NCBI GenBank assembly: GCA_003513495.1
Contig: DOPM01000016.1
Span: forward strand, 1 to 26,697
Source: Desulfosporosinus sp.
GTDB lineage: Bacteria; Bacillota; Desulfitobacteriia; Desulfitobacteriales; Desulfitobacteriaceae
Length of the DNA stretch: 26,697 bases
Direction: 5' to 3'
The notes beneath the pieces are model-generated. The model had not been told where the DNA came from. It made no database searches and worked only from the letters and a program-made list of their open reading frames with translations. Each line of letters starts with the position of its first letter. Positions within the stretch are counted from its first letter, which is position 1. This document shows positions 16,398-23,351 of the stretch, piece by piece. Both the position numbers and the translations under genes were made by a program.

Positions 16398-16435
16398 GTT
16401 AAATCAACCTTCTTATATACAAAGGTTGATTTAAC
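16398..16435 (+). promoter_or_regulatory. 14-bp inverted repeat in the HD-GYP leader
   Basis: GTTAAATCAACCTT and its exact reverse complement AAGGTTGATTTAAC flank a 10-nt spacer, ending 27 nt before the start codon. A -10-like TAATAT (16391-16396) directly precedes it, so it covers the likely transcription start, as an operator or 5' hairpin would. Confidence 0.6.
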
Positions 16436-16462
16436 AACTCACAGACCAAGGGAGTTTTCGAA

Positions 16463-17677
16463 ATGGATTTTAACTTAAATGAATTTTTAGGAGCTGTAGC
16501 TAATACATTAGACATTATTGAAATCGATATATTTGGAATGGCTACAAATCATTCTAAAAGGCTTGCCTATATATCCGTGAAAATGGCACATGAAATCCGT
16601 ATGAATAGTGAAGAGATCTTTGATTTGGCATCTTTGGCAATGTTGCACGACAATGGGGCAAGTATGAAAATTTTGCATGATAACTTAATGGGAACTGCCA
16701 AAGAAAAGATTGATATATTAGAAAGCAGAAAGGAACATTGCATTATTGGGGAAGATAATCTTAAGAATTTCCCCTTTTTAACAAATCCCCAAAATATAAT
16801 AATTTATCATCATGAAAAATATGACGGTTCTGGCTTTTTTGGGATATCCAAGGATGAAATTCCGCTGATGGCTCAAATTATTGCCTTCTCAGACACAATA
16901 GACTTAGCCTTTGATTTAAGAAAAACTTTTAATAAAGAAATTGTTACAAAGTTTGTCCGTGAGCATAAGAACACATTTTTTTCCCCGCTGATATCGGATG
17001 TGTTTTGCAAGATTTCCGAACAGCATGAATTTTGGGATGCTTTATCTGACGGGAAAATAGATGATAGCCTAAAAATGGTCATACCGAATTATAGCAAAGA
17101 ACTAAATTACAATGAAATACACACGATAACAAAGACCCTATCCAAAATAATTGATTCTAAATCTCAATACACTCAATCCCATTCTTCAGGCCTTTCAATG
17201 AAGCTTAAAAAGATTGCCGAGTTTTATAAAATGGATCCAATAATTACATTGAAATTGTTGATCGCTTCGGATTTGCATGACCTTGGTAAGTTAGCTATTA
17301 GTAATAATTTGTTGGATAATCCTGGAAAATTATCCAAAGAACAATATGAAGTAATTAAGAAGCATCCTAGAATAACTAGGCTTTGCTTACAAAATATCAA
17401 AGGATTTGAAGAAATCACCAGATGGGCTTCTAACCATCATGAAAAATTAGATGGCTCAGGATATCCGGAAGCTTTAAAGGCCGAAGAGCTAGATTTTAAT
17501 TCACGGTTAATAACCTGTTTAGACATATATCAGGCGCTAAGAGAAGAAAGACCCTATCGGAAATCTATGGACCATCAAAAAGCTATGGAAATTTTAGTTG
17601 GTATGGTGGACGCCGGGCAACTGGATCAGAAAATCGTTGATGACATTAATTTAGTTTTTATAAACTGCACAAACTGA
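16463..17677 (+). CDS. Tandem HD / HD-GYP domain protein, putative c-di-GMP phosphodiesterase
   Basis: A 404-residue soluble protein with two metal-dependent phosphohydrolase domains. The C-terminal domain (about 215-395) is a standard HD-GYP: His240, His272-Asp273 (DLHDLGKL), His301 (KKHP), HHEKLDGSGYP at 325-335 and Asp354. The N-terminal domain (about 20-200) is divergent: His30, LHDNGA at 61-66, HHEKYDGSGFF at 116-126, so GYP has become GFF. No receiver or membrane segment is seen. The C-terminal domain probably hydrolyses c-di-GMP; the first may be regulatory. ATG 16463 has AAGGGAG upstream. The GGDEF fragment at 21113 and the receiver at 15531 are nearby signalling genes, but no operon is formed. 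Confidence 0.9.
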   Translation: MDFNLNEFLGAVANTLDIIEIDIFGMATNHSKRLAYISVKMAHEIRMNSEEIFDLASLAMLHDNGASMKILHDNLMGTAKEKIDILESRKEHCIIGEDNLKNFPFLTNPQNIIIYHHEKYDGSGFFGISKDEIPLMAQIIAFSDTIDLAFDLRKTFNKEIVTKFVREHKNTFFSPLISDVFCKISEQHEFWDALSDGKIDDSLKMVIPNYSKELNYNEIHTITKTLSKIIDSKSQYTQSHSSGLSMKLKKIAEFYKMDPIITLKLLIASDLHDLGKLAISNNLLDNPGKLSKEQYEVIKKHPRITRLCLQNIKGFEEITRWASNHHEKLDGSGYPEALKAEELDFNSRLITCLDIYQALREERPYRKSMDHQKAMEILVGMVDAGQLDQKIVDDINLVFINCTN

Positions 17678-17713
17678 TACCATGTCTTATATTATATGCA
17701 GATATTTAAGTAT

Positions 17714-17738
17714 GCGGCACGTTATTATTAGGTGCCGC
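17714..17738 (+). terminator. Short hairpin after the HD-GYP gene
   Basis: GCGGCAC and GTGCCGC pair around an 11-nt loop, 37 nt after the stop. No T-run follows, so terminator function is uncertain. Confidence 0.4.
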
Positions 17739-17851
17739 CAAGACGTGTATTAGCCTAATTCTGGAATAGATACGGCCAGAGCTGGGGAACACGGAAAGGG
17801 TGGGAGAAATTATCTCTCTTTTTTACTTAACTTATGCATGGCCAGGGCACA

Positions 17852-17886
17852 GGGGCAGGGCACAGGGGCAGCAGGGCACAGGGGGA
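17852..17886 (+). repeat. Short tandem repeat at the left MITE end
   Basis: The unit GGCACAGGGGCAG occurs about three times before running into the terminal CACAGGGGGACGG. The copy at 783 shows similar end duplication, which suggests replication slippage or repeated insertion at this element end. Confidence 0.7.
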
Positions 17887-18178
17887 CGGTTCTCTTGTGT
17901 CAAATTAGAATGCATGGGGAAGAAGGTGCGAAAGAAGGTGCGAGAAGGAATGCCAAGGAAACCAAGAAAGAAGAGTGAAACAGGAATCAACCATGTTATA
18001 GTACGGAGAATCGGCCAGCAGGGCATTTTTCACGAGGAAGATGATTTTCAGAGATACCTGGATACCACAAAAAAGTTATCGCTAGAAAGCGGAGTATGCG
18101 TGCAGGATTACTAGCTTTCCATTCCACATTGTCCGAAAGGCTAAGACATTTGACACAGAAGAACCGTCCCCTTGTGTC
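17877..18178 (+). mobile_element. RAYT-derived MITE, copy 2
   Basis: A non-autonomous element of about 300 bp. The left end CACAGGGGGACGGTTCTCTT(GTGTCA) and the right end TGACACAGAAGAACCGTCCC(CTTGTGTC) are inverted repeats. Inside is the 5' part of a REP-associated Y1 transposase gene (ATG 17950, MPRKPRKKSETG, then VIVRRIGQQGIF, ending QDY at a stop at 18112-18114; 54 residues). The HUH motif and catalytic tyrosine are gone. It shares one internal deletion junction with copy 3 (GCAGGATTACT followed by GCTTTCCATTCCACATTGT), so the deleted form itself appears to have been copied. Confidence 0.85.
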
Positions 18179-18296
18179 CCTGGCATATGCACTTTATGTA
18201 TTATGGAAATAAAGGAGAATCATTTGAACCATTCAGACAGAAGTTCTTAGAGATTCTTAGAAGTATTTATTTATAAAGTTTTAAGATTTTATAAAT

Positions 18297-18336
18297 AATA
18301 GCACCAGCGTCCTTATCGTAGGATGCTGGTGCTATT
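18297..18336. terminator. 16-bp hairpin between MITE and methyltransferase remnant
   Basis: AATAGCACCAGCGTCC pairs with GGATGCTGGTGCTATT (one G-U) around an 8-nt loop. T-rich sequence flanks it modestly on both strands, consistent with a bidirectional terminator; it is downstream of the minus-strand methyltransferase remnant. The 118 bases before it (18179-18296) and 18337-18450 hold no recognisable gene. Confidence 0.6.
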
Positions 18337-18450
18337 GTTGTACGGTCATTTTAGGAAGACGTCATGAACCTTGAGTTCATCGACATGGCTAAAAAATCTC
18401 GCTTATAATGTCTGGGTCAACTAAACAATTTAACTATAGTTACCGAAGCT

Positions 18451-19852
18451 TTAGAAAAGATGTAATTGTTCTGGTTTAAGAGATTTAGGACTATTTGTTT
18501 TTAATGAGTCAGGGAATATTTGCGGAAACTCAATTTTCTTTCCTTCTAGTAAATCTTGGATAGTTAGCATTTGGAGCTTTGCAAAATGGCCAAATTTTGA
18601 TTCATAGAAACAACCTGATGAATAGGCAAAATCTTGCATCGGTTTAGTAGGGTCTTTTAAAGTTAGAAGAACACCTATGACCGCACCCTCGCTTTCAATT
18701 ACTCCTCGTAAATCTCGCACGTGAGAGGACATTAACATTTCCACTTTTAACTTGGACAATTATCTTTTTTGCTTTTACAGAGGAATCATCACAGAAATAT
18801 ATATATCCATCAATTCCTCTGTCAGCTCCTTTCTTTTTGTCATTTGCAGAAAGTGCAAATGCTTTAGTAAGAGTCCATCATTGAAATTGGTATCTATCCG
18901 TTAAGGCTAAGGCTTCTGCACTATGAATATCCTTTGGATCTCCAAGTACTTCAAAAGGAGTATGGTGATCCCCAAACCGTTGTTTCAGTCGGCCTGTCAA
19001 AAGATTAATTGCAAGGTGAGTAATATCAATACCGATCCACCTTCGATTTAGGAATTCTGAAGCAGCTATGGTTGTGCCGCAACCACAAAAAGGATCTAAT
19101 ACAAGATCTCCCTCTTCACTACTTGATTTAATGATACGTTCTAAGAGCGATTCTGGTTTTTGGGTAGGATATCCCAATTTCTCGGGATCTGTTGGACTGG
19201 TGAGCTTGGGGACGTCTATCCGCCAATCGTTGACAGGTGTGCCTTCCTTCCGCAATCCTTGTTCAGCATATTTACCCTTAATTTTTGTTCTTCCGCGTTG
19301 CAGAGTACCCTTTGTGTATGGGCGATATATTGGTTTATAAAAGTATTTATCAGTTTTTGTATATCTAAGTAAAATGTCATGTTTTCGTGGAAAATCCTTT
19401 TTAGGTATTCCTCCGCCTGCGTAACACCACACAATCTCGTTTCGGTAATTCCTAAAGCCAAATATAGTATCCATTAAGATTTTCAGATAGTGACTTGCTG
19501 TAGTATATAATTCAACTAGTCGAGGTTGCCATCATAGTTAGATAAGCCATAATATCGTTTGGGCCAAGCACAGAATATAATCCCTGAAAAAATCAGATAA
19601 TTTTTTTGGTCCTTTTGTGATTAGTTCATAAAAAACCTCATTAGATTCATGTCCCCAGTGCCAAGTATCATTGAACGCGGTAACTTGGGCGGCGGAGTGC
19701 TCGCCACTCGTTTCTGAAAAAAACACATTATAGTTGGCCTTCGAGTTAAATGGAGGATCTAAATAGATTAAATCAATGCTTTCATCTTGAACATAACTTC
19801 TCAATACTACTAAATTATCCCCAAAGTAGAACTTATTTTTCTGTTCATCCAT
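18451..19852 (-). pseudogene. DNA methyltransferase fused to an Mrr-like nuclease domain, decayed
   Basis: Reads leftwards from ATG 19852. Part 1 has FYFGDNLVVL and the catalytic motif DPPFNSKANYNVFF. Part 2 has FGFRNYRNEIVWCY, YPTQKPESLLERII and the SAM-binding DPFCGCGTTIAASE. This order (motif IV before motif I) marks a beta-class amino-methyltransferase. Part 3 reads GADRGIDGYIYF, then IIVQVKSG, then HVRDLRGVIESEGAVIGVLL; the D...QxK pattern resembles the Mrr/PD-(D/E)xK nuclease fold, which suggests a modification-restriction fusion. Lesions: two frame changes plus loss of roughly 14 codons around 19500-19560, a TGA replacing an expected Trp codon at 18878-18880, and a frameshift near 18755. 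The domain calls are from motifs; the breaks are seen directly. Confidence 0.85.
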
Positions 19853-20086
19853 TCACGTGTGTCCGCCTGGCTTATATTCAAGACATGTTTATGCCTGAAA
19901 TGTATGTCCTAACACAGGTACATGTCCAAACACTATTAGCCTTGAACAGCTAGGGGCGTTATCTACAGACTATGAGTTAAGTGTTTTTTAGTAGGTTTAG
20001 TGAATAAACTAGCTATTGCTTGACTTCTGATCAAGTTCAGAGTGATGAATAGTAGTGGCAAATTGATAGAAAGGAGTAAGAACCAA

Positions 20087-20253
20087 TTGAGTGTAAGGAA
20101 CATTAAACCAATCGAAAAAAACACCCTCCAAAGAAAAAAGTCTGTGCATATGCAAGAGTATCTACCGATCATGACATACAAGGTGAATCCCTAGAAAACC
20201 AAATAACCTATTATGGGAACCTTATATCGCTAAATCCTGAATACGTATACGGG
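20087..20253 (+). pseudogene. Serine recombinase N-terminal stub
   Basis: TTG 20087 with AAGGAG upstream gives SVRNIKPIEKNTL. After a one-base deletion near 20130 the other frame reads KKVCAYARVSTDHDIQGESL then ENQITYYGNL and NPEYVYG. YARVSTD contains the catalytic serine of large serine recombinases (the R-V-S motif). Homology stops exactly where the MITE at 20254 begins, and no continuation is seen past its right end. Bases 19853-20086 hold nothing recognisable. Confidence 0.8.
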
Positions 20254-20525
20254 GACACATGGGGACGGTATGCATGAGGGAGAAGGTGTGAGAAGGAATG
20301 CCTAGGAAGCCAAGAAAGAAGAGTGAAACAGGAATCAACCATGTTATAGTACGGAGAATCGGCCAGCAGGGCATTTTTCACGATGAAGATGATTTTCAGA
20401 GATACCTGGATACCACAAAAAAGTTATCGCTAGAAAGCGGAGTATGCGTGCAGGATTACTGGCTTTCCATTCCACATTGTTTGAAAGGCTTAGACATTGA
20501 CACAGAAGAACCGTCCCCATGTGTC
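20254..20525 (+). mobile_element. RAYT-derived MITE, copy 3
   Basis: Left end GACACATGGGGACGGT and right end TGACACAGAAGAACCGTCCC(CATGTGTC) are inverted repeats; the outer eight bases GACACATG/CATGTGTC match exactly. The internal transposase fragment starts at ATG 20298 and is nearly identical to copy 2, including the same deletion junction, but the stop at the junction is TGG here so the frame runs on. The left end lacks the TTCTTTTGTGTC part kept in copies 1 and 2. Inserted into, and truncating, the serine recombinase gene. Confidence 0.85.
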
Positions 20526-20557
20526 TCGGCAATAACTTTTTTGGGGGATGTTTCATA

Positions 20558-20761
20558 ATGGACCCAGGCAAAGAGCTTGTCCGCCTACGCAAAGAAAAGG
20601 GTCTTACATTAAAGGCCCTGACCGAACTTGCTGGAACAACACTGGATTATATCTGGGCTATTGATCATGGGAAATTGCCAGGTATTGAAGTTGCCAGTAA
20701 ACTGGCTAGGGTGCTTGATGTGCCGCTTGATGTATTCTGGGCAAATAAAAGCGCTAAATAG
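20558..20761 (+). CDS. Small XRE-family DNA-binding protein
   Basis: A 67-residue single helix-turn-helix protein (HTH_3/XRE). LVRLRKEKGLTLKALTELAG and DHGKLPGIEVASKLARVLDV show the usual five-helix pattern, with the recognition helix around TTLDYIWAIDHG. The ATG at 20558 with GGGGGATG upstream is preferred over the in-frame 20519 start, which lies inside the MITE right end. The MITE insertion therefore sits 32 nt before the start and may supply or separate its promoter. A broken RpoA-CTD-like gene follows directly. Confidence 0.8.
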   Translation: MDPGKELVRLRKEKGLTLKALTELAGTTLDYIWAIDHGKLPGIEVASKLARVLDVPLDVFWANKSAK

Positions 20762-20764
20762 TGA

Positions 20765-21052
20765 TAAGAATGTCGTAGAGAATCGGGAGAAGAATAGTCG
20801 CCGGGCTGCAAGAACCCCTGGAATCGAGATACTAAATCTTAGCCAAAGATAATTTAATGCGTCTACGGAGCCCACATTGAGACAGTTGGTGAATTGCTGC
20901 TGCTCACTGATAAGGACTTATCGAAAATTCGAAATTTGGGACCGGCATGTCTTAGTGAAGTAAAAGAAAAATTGGCAAAATACAGTCCACCCATGGCGGA
21001 CATAGTTATGAAAACCGGTAACATTGACGAAACAGACAGCACTGATAATTAA
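20765..21052 (+). pseudogene. RpoA C-terminal-domain-like (HhH) protein, frameshifted
   Basis: Upstream part in one frame reads DKNVVENREKNSRRAARTPG then IEILNLSQR and a stop. The next frame reads HIETVGELLLLTDKDLSKIR, NLGPACLSEVKEKLAKY and ends ETDSTDN at TAA 21050-21052. VGELL..T..DL.KIRNLG..SL.EVKEKL is the signature of the RNA polymerase alpha-subunit C-terminal domain, which binds UP-element DNA and activators. Stand-alone copies occur in mobile elements. An indel near 20850 breaks it. It follows the XRE gene by a few bases and may once have been coexpressed with it or fused to it. Confidence 0.7.
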
Positions 21053-21112
21053 AGCATAACGAGTATTCGGCAGATAATTGTTTTGTTAAAAACACGTGAA
21101 ACGCCAAATATG

Positions 21113-21339
21113 AAAATACTATTAAGGGACTGTGATAAAACGAACGCTTGGAAGATGGCCGAAACGATCCGTTCCGAAATAAGTGGGCTCGATAATGGAT
21201 CATACCCTCAAATCACGTTTCTTTAGGCGTTTCAAGTTATCCAGACGATGGAGAGAGTATTCACGATCTTATTGTGGCTTCTGATCATGCACTCTTAAGG
21301 GCGAAACAAAGTGGAAAGAATTGTACTGTTTTATGTTAG
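21113..21339 (+). pseudogene. GGDEF (diguanylate cyclase) C-terminal fragment
   Basis: The frame MKILLRDCDKTNAWKMAETI then RSEISGLD matches the back half of a GGDEF domain. A one-base deletion in ATCACG-TTTCT (about 21226) shifts to VSLGVSSYPDDGESIHDLIV followed by ASDHALLRAKQSGKN and TAG at 21337-21339. The catalytic GG(D/E)EF loop and everything upstream are missing. Non-functional. Confidence 0.8.
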
Positions 21340-21371
21340 CCGATCATATAGGAGAAATACACAAATCTTTG

Positions 21372-21401
21372 AGAAGGGGCTCTGACATTTCAGGGTCCCT
21401 T
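21372..21401 (+). terminator. 12-bp hairpin before the SHOCT promoter
   Basis: GAAGGGGCTCTG pairs with CAGGGTCCCTTC (two G-U) around a 6-nt loop, followed by TTCTTC. It insulates the next promoter from the decayed region. Confidence 0.5.
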
Positions 21402-21402
21402 C

Positions 21403-21456
21403 TTCATGAGATATTCACAACTTTTTCATGAGTTAATCGTATCTGAGAGTTACACT
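21403..21456 (+). promoter_or_regulatory. Three-hexamer array and promoter for the SHOCT genes
   Basis: TTCATG, TTCACA and TTCATG start at 21403, 21414 and 21425, an exact 11-bp period (hexamer plus 5 nt). Twenty bases after the last comes TACACT (21451-21456), a -10 box with no matching -35, and TAATCG lies at 21434-21439. The same layout is found at 26141-26194. Direct repeats spaced 11 bp on one DNA face are typical for OmpR/PhoB-family response regulators (for example PhoP boxes TT(A/C/T)ACA-N5). Which regulator binds is unknown. Confidence 0.7.
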
Positions 21457-21462
21457 AAGGAC

Positions 21463-21721
21463 ATAGAAGGACAGCAAATAAACGAACAAAGAAGTAAATA
21501 AAGATAAATAGAAGGAATATATAAATAAAAAATTTCATTCAAATCCGAAGGTTAAAGCCCAAATGGGGCGAGAGAACCTGGATAAAATGAACGAATTTAA
21601 GAGTAATTCTTATGGAAATATTATGGCCTACGGTAGTGGTTAACCGACTCACGAGGCACTTCGATGAACGGGAGCGGAAACGCCATATCATCACAATATT
21701 ATAATTAGGGAGAGGATTAAA
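21463..21721 (+). other. Long leader ahead of the first SHOCT gene
   Basis: About 255 nt separate the predicted transcription start from the start codon. Two readings are possible. It may be a structured leader: 21634-21690 can fold in several ways (GCCT/AGGC enclosing GTGGTTAACCGACTCAC, then GGC/GCC around GGGAGCGGAAACG). Or it may hold a short gene: an open frame reads KFHSNPKVKAQMGRENLDKM then NEFKSNSYGNIMAYGSG, but the only ATG near the front (about 21572) lacks a ribosome binding site. I could not match it to a known riboswitch class. Confidence 0.35.
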
Positions 21722-21916
21722 ATGATGTTTGGTTTAATTTTATTAGTCTTTATTGCGTATTACATGCTCGATACTTCAAATTCCAGAGGTTCTCGCTATT
21801 TAGATCCTAAATATCAGAGGAAGAATACCCCGCTGGATATAGTGAATGAACGATATGCTCGCGGTGAGATTCAAAGAGAGGAATACCTTGAGAGGAAACA
21901 AGAGCTGTTGAGCTAA
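21722..21916 (+). CDS. Small SHOCT-domain membrane protein
   Basis: A 64-residue protein: one N-terminal hydrophobic helix (residues 2-15, MFGLILLVFIAYYML) and a C-terminal SHOCT domain (LDIVNERYARGEIQREEYLE and RKQELLS). SHOCT domains are short C-terminal modules thought to mediate oligomerisation or membrane-peptide interactions; no enzymatic role is known. Strong GGGAGAGGATTAAA before ATG 21722. It is followed 73 nt later by a second, longer SHOCT gene with a nearly identical domain (ERYARGEI), so the two arose by duplication and are probably cotranscribed from the array promoter at 21403-21456. Confidence 0.8.
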   Translation: MMFGLILLVFIAYYMLDTSNSRGSRYLDPKYQRKNTPLDIVNERYARGEIQREEYLERKQELLS

Positions 21917-21989
21917 GAGTAAGGTTACACTTGAAAGGGATATCGTACGACACATTTGGTTATAAAGAATTTTTGAAGGAGGAATTTAT

Positions 21990-22280
21990 ATGATGGGTTG
22001 GGGTAATATGATGGGTGGATGGGGGAACGGTGGTTATGGAGGCGGCTATGGGATGATGGGGATAGGCATGCACCTCGTCCTAGGGATTGGGATTATTCTA
22101 CTGATTATCTATCTATTCCGTCGCAGCTCTAGGGTTCATACAGATACAGTGCTAGGTAATAACCGGGCAATGGACATTCTGAGTGAACGGTATGCACGTG
22201 GTGAAATAGATTCGCATGAGTATCAAAGTCGAAAGCAGGATCTAGAGAGCTACGACATAATAAAAGGAAAACATCTGTAA
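21990..22280 (+). CDS. Met/Gly/Tyr-rich SHOCT-domain membrane protein
   Basis: A 96-residue protein in three parts. Residues 1-27 are Gly, Met, Trp and Tyr rich (MMGWGNMMGGWGNGGYGGGY, then GMMG). Residues 28-45 form a membrane helix (HLVLGIGIILLIIYLF). Residues 60-85 are a SHOCT domain (MDILSERYARGEIDSHEYQS). The GYGMMG element recurs many times in the secreted protein at 26258, linking the two. Paired methionines can bind Cu(I) or Ag(I), but no binding has been shown. Start ATG 21990 has GAAGGAGGAATTT upstream. A strong hairpin terminator follows at 22298. Confidence 0.8.
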   Translation: MMGWGNMMGGWGNGGYGGGYGMMGIGMHLVLGIGIILLIIYLFRRSSRVHTDTVLGNNRAMDILSERYARGEIDSHEYQSRKQDLESYDIIKGKHL

Positions 22281-22297
22281 CCCATTTCCGGATTAGT

Positions 22298-22334
22298 GTA
22301 AAAAGGTAGTGCCTCAGTGACACTGCCTTTTTAC
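22298..22334. terminator. Bidirectional terminator after the SHOCT pair
   Basis: GTAAAAAGGTAGTG pairs with CACTGCCTTTTTAC (one G-U) around a 9-nt loop; the stem itself provides A- and T-runs on the two sides. Confidence 0.8.
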
Positions 22335-22379
22335 ATGTTTCTTAAGAAATATTGCCGCGTTCATCCCTCTACTTAAGAA

Positions 22380-22420
22380 TGCACAGCTTTCTAATGAATA
22401 ATCGTATCCAGGGTTACACA
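22380..22420 (+). promoter_or_regulatory. Weak version of the array promoter, before the NusG_II gene
   Basis: TGCACA-N5-CTAATG (22380-22396), then TAATCG at 22399-22404 and TACACA at 22415-22420. It resembles the promoter at 21403 (shared TAATCGTATC and GTTACAC) but boxes are degenerate and the last spacing is 18 instead of 20 nt. Probably a diverged duplicate. Confidence 0.45.
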
Positions 22421-22446
22421 TAGAAATGGGAAAGGTAAAAATATAT

Positions 22447-22822
22447 ATGAAAAAATTTGAAAAATTAATTGTCGTAGGTGTTTTGCTATTAAGTATTATT
22501 ACAACTGGAATTATGACGCTCTCAAAAACTCAGGATCAAAAAAGCAATCTTGTTATTATAGTTAACAATAAAGTAGAGAAGAAAATTCCGTTGAATAAGC
22601 TTAATGAGAGCAAGACTTATGAGTTCAACAATTAATGAAAATATTGGTTATGTTGAAGTTAATAATGGGAGAGCAAGAATGGTCGAAATGGAAGATGATA
22701 TTTGTCCGAAATCTATTTGCTCTGATACAGGGTGGATACAAGCTGCATACCAATCTATCGTATGCCTCCCTAACCAAATTATTGTCAGAATTGAAGGCGC
22801 TAAAGATGATGAGATTTTATAG
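22447..22822 (+). pseudogene. NusG domain II (PF07009-like) protein, frameshifted
   Basis: The N-terminal part (ATG 22447) has a membrane helix (LIVVGVLLLSIITTGIM) and VIIVNNKVEKKIPLNKLNES, ending in a stop after EFNN. From about 22635 the next frame continues NENIGYVEVNNGRARMVEME, then CPKSICSDTGWIQAAYQSIV and CLPNQIIVRIEG. C-P-x-x-I-C-x-x-T-G-W and S-I-V-C-L-P are the signature of secreted or anchored NusG_II proteins, whose role is unclear. A single extra T in the AATTAATG junction would explain the break; it may be a recent mutation or a sequencing error. The partner often found downstream (heptaprenyl diphosphate synthase component I) is absent; 22823-22966 holds no recognisable gene. 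Confidence 0.75.
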
Positions 22823-22966
22823 TCCCCTAAAACTTAACTCCCGAATTCACACTATGAAAGTAATGAATATAAACAATGTGGAATTAATGATAACGTTTAT
22901 TATGGCCGTGCACTTCTTAATATTCCCGGCATATCATGGATTAAATTGGTAAAAGGAGTGCTGAAC

Positions 22967-23119
22967 ATGCATATGAAATTTCATACTGTAAAACGTGGGG
23001 AAACCCTTTGGAAAATAGCCCATCATCACCACACCTCTGTTCATCATTTACTTCACATGAATCCTTCTATAAAGAATCCAGATCTTATATATATCGGTCA
23101 GAGAATTAAAATTCATTAG
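22967..23119 (+). CDS. Stand-alone LysM domain peptide
   Basis: A 50-residue protein that is almost exactly one LysM peptidoglycan-binding domain: FHTVKRGETLWKIAHHHHTS, HHLLHMNPSIKNPDLIYIGQ, RIKIH. ATG 22967 has AAAAGGAG nine bases upstream, and a clear terminator follows. There is no signal peptide or membrane segment, and no catalytic domain. A run of four His plus others (nine His in total) is unusual for LysM and could bind metal. It could associate with wall or spore layers, as small spore LysM proteins do. Role unknown. Confidence 0.75.
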   Translation: MHMKFHTVKRGETLWKIAHHHHTSVHHLLHMNPSIKNPDLIYIGQRIKIH

Positions 23120-23157
23120 AATTTCCGAAAATAAGATACTATCAAAACGAAATTTTC

Positions 23158-23189
23158 AAGAGGATGCGTCACAAGAGCATCCTCTTTTT
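23158..23189 (+). terminator. Intrinsic terminator after the LysM gene
   Basis: AAGAGGATGC pairs with GCATCCTCTT around a 9-nt loop and runs into TTT. Nothing recognisable lies between it and the rsgI stop at 23352. Confidence 0.85.
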
Positions 23190-23351
23190 GGTATCTTCAT
23201 CCATGCGCTACTCTCGGCCGATTACTTGAGAAATCACTCGTATTGACGATTTCGATCTAGTTTTTACTAAGGGAGCATAGCGTCTCTGCCTTTATTTCAT
23301 TACAGAACATTGTTAAACGTGGGCGTTATTATTTGTCAACTGCACGGTAAC

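Noticed and set aside
17832..18026. Minus-strand open frame across the MITE
   Set aside because: It is the antisense of the transposase fragment, without domain signatures.
18197..18240. Tiny frame after AAAGGAGAATCAT
   Set aside because: A good ribosome binding site but only about eight codons from a TTG, with no recognisable product.
21560..21610. TPP riboswitch suggested by GAGAGAACCTGGATAA
   Set aside because: The order and spacing of the conserved TPP elements (CTGAGA, ACCTGAT, GGATAATGCCAGCG) are not met; c-di-GMP and other common classes did not fit either.
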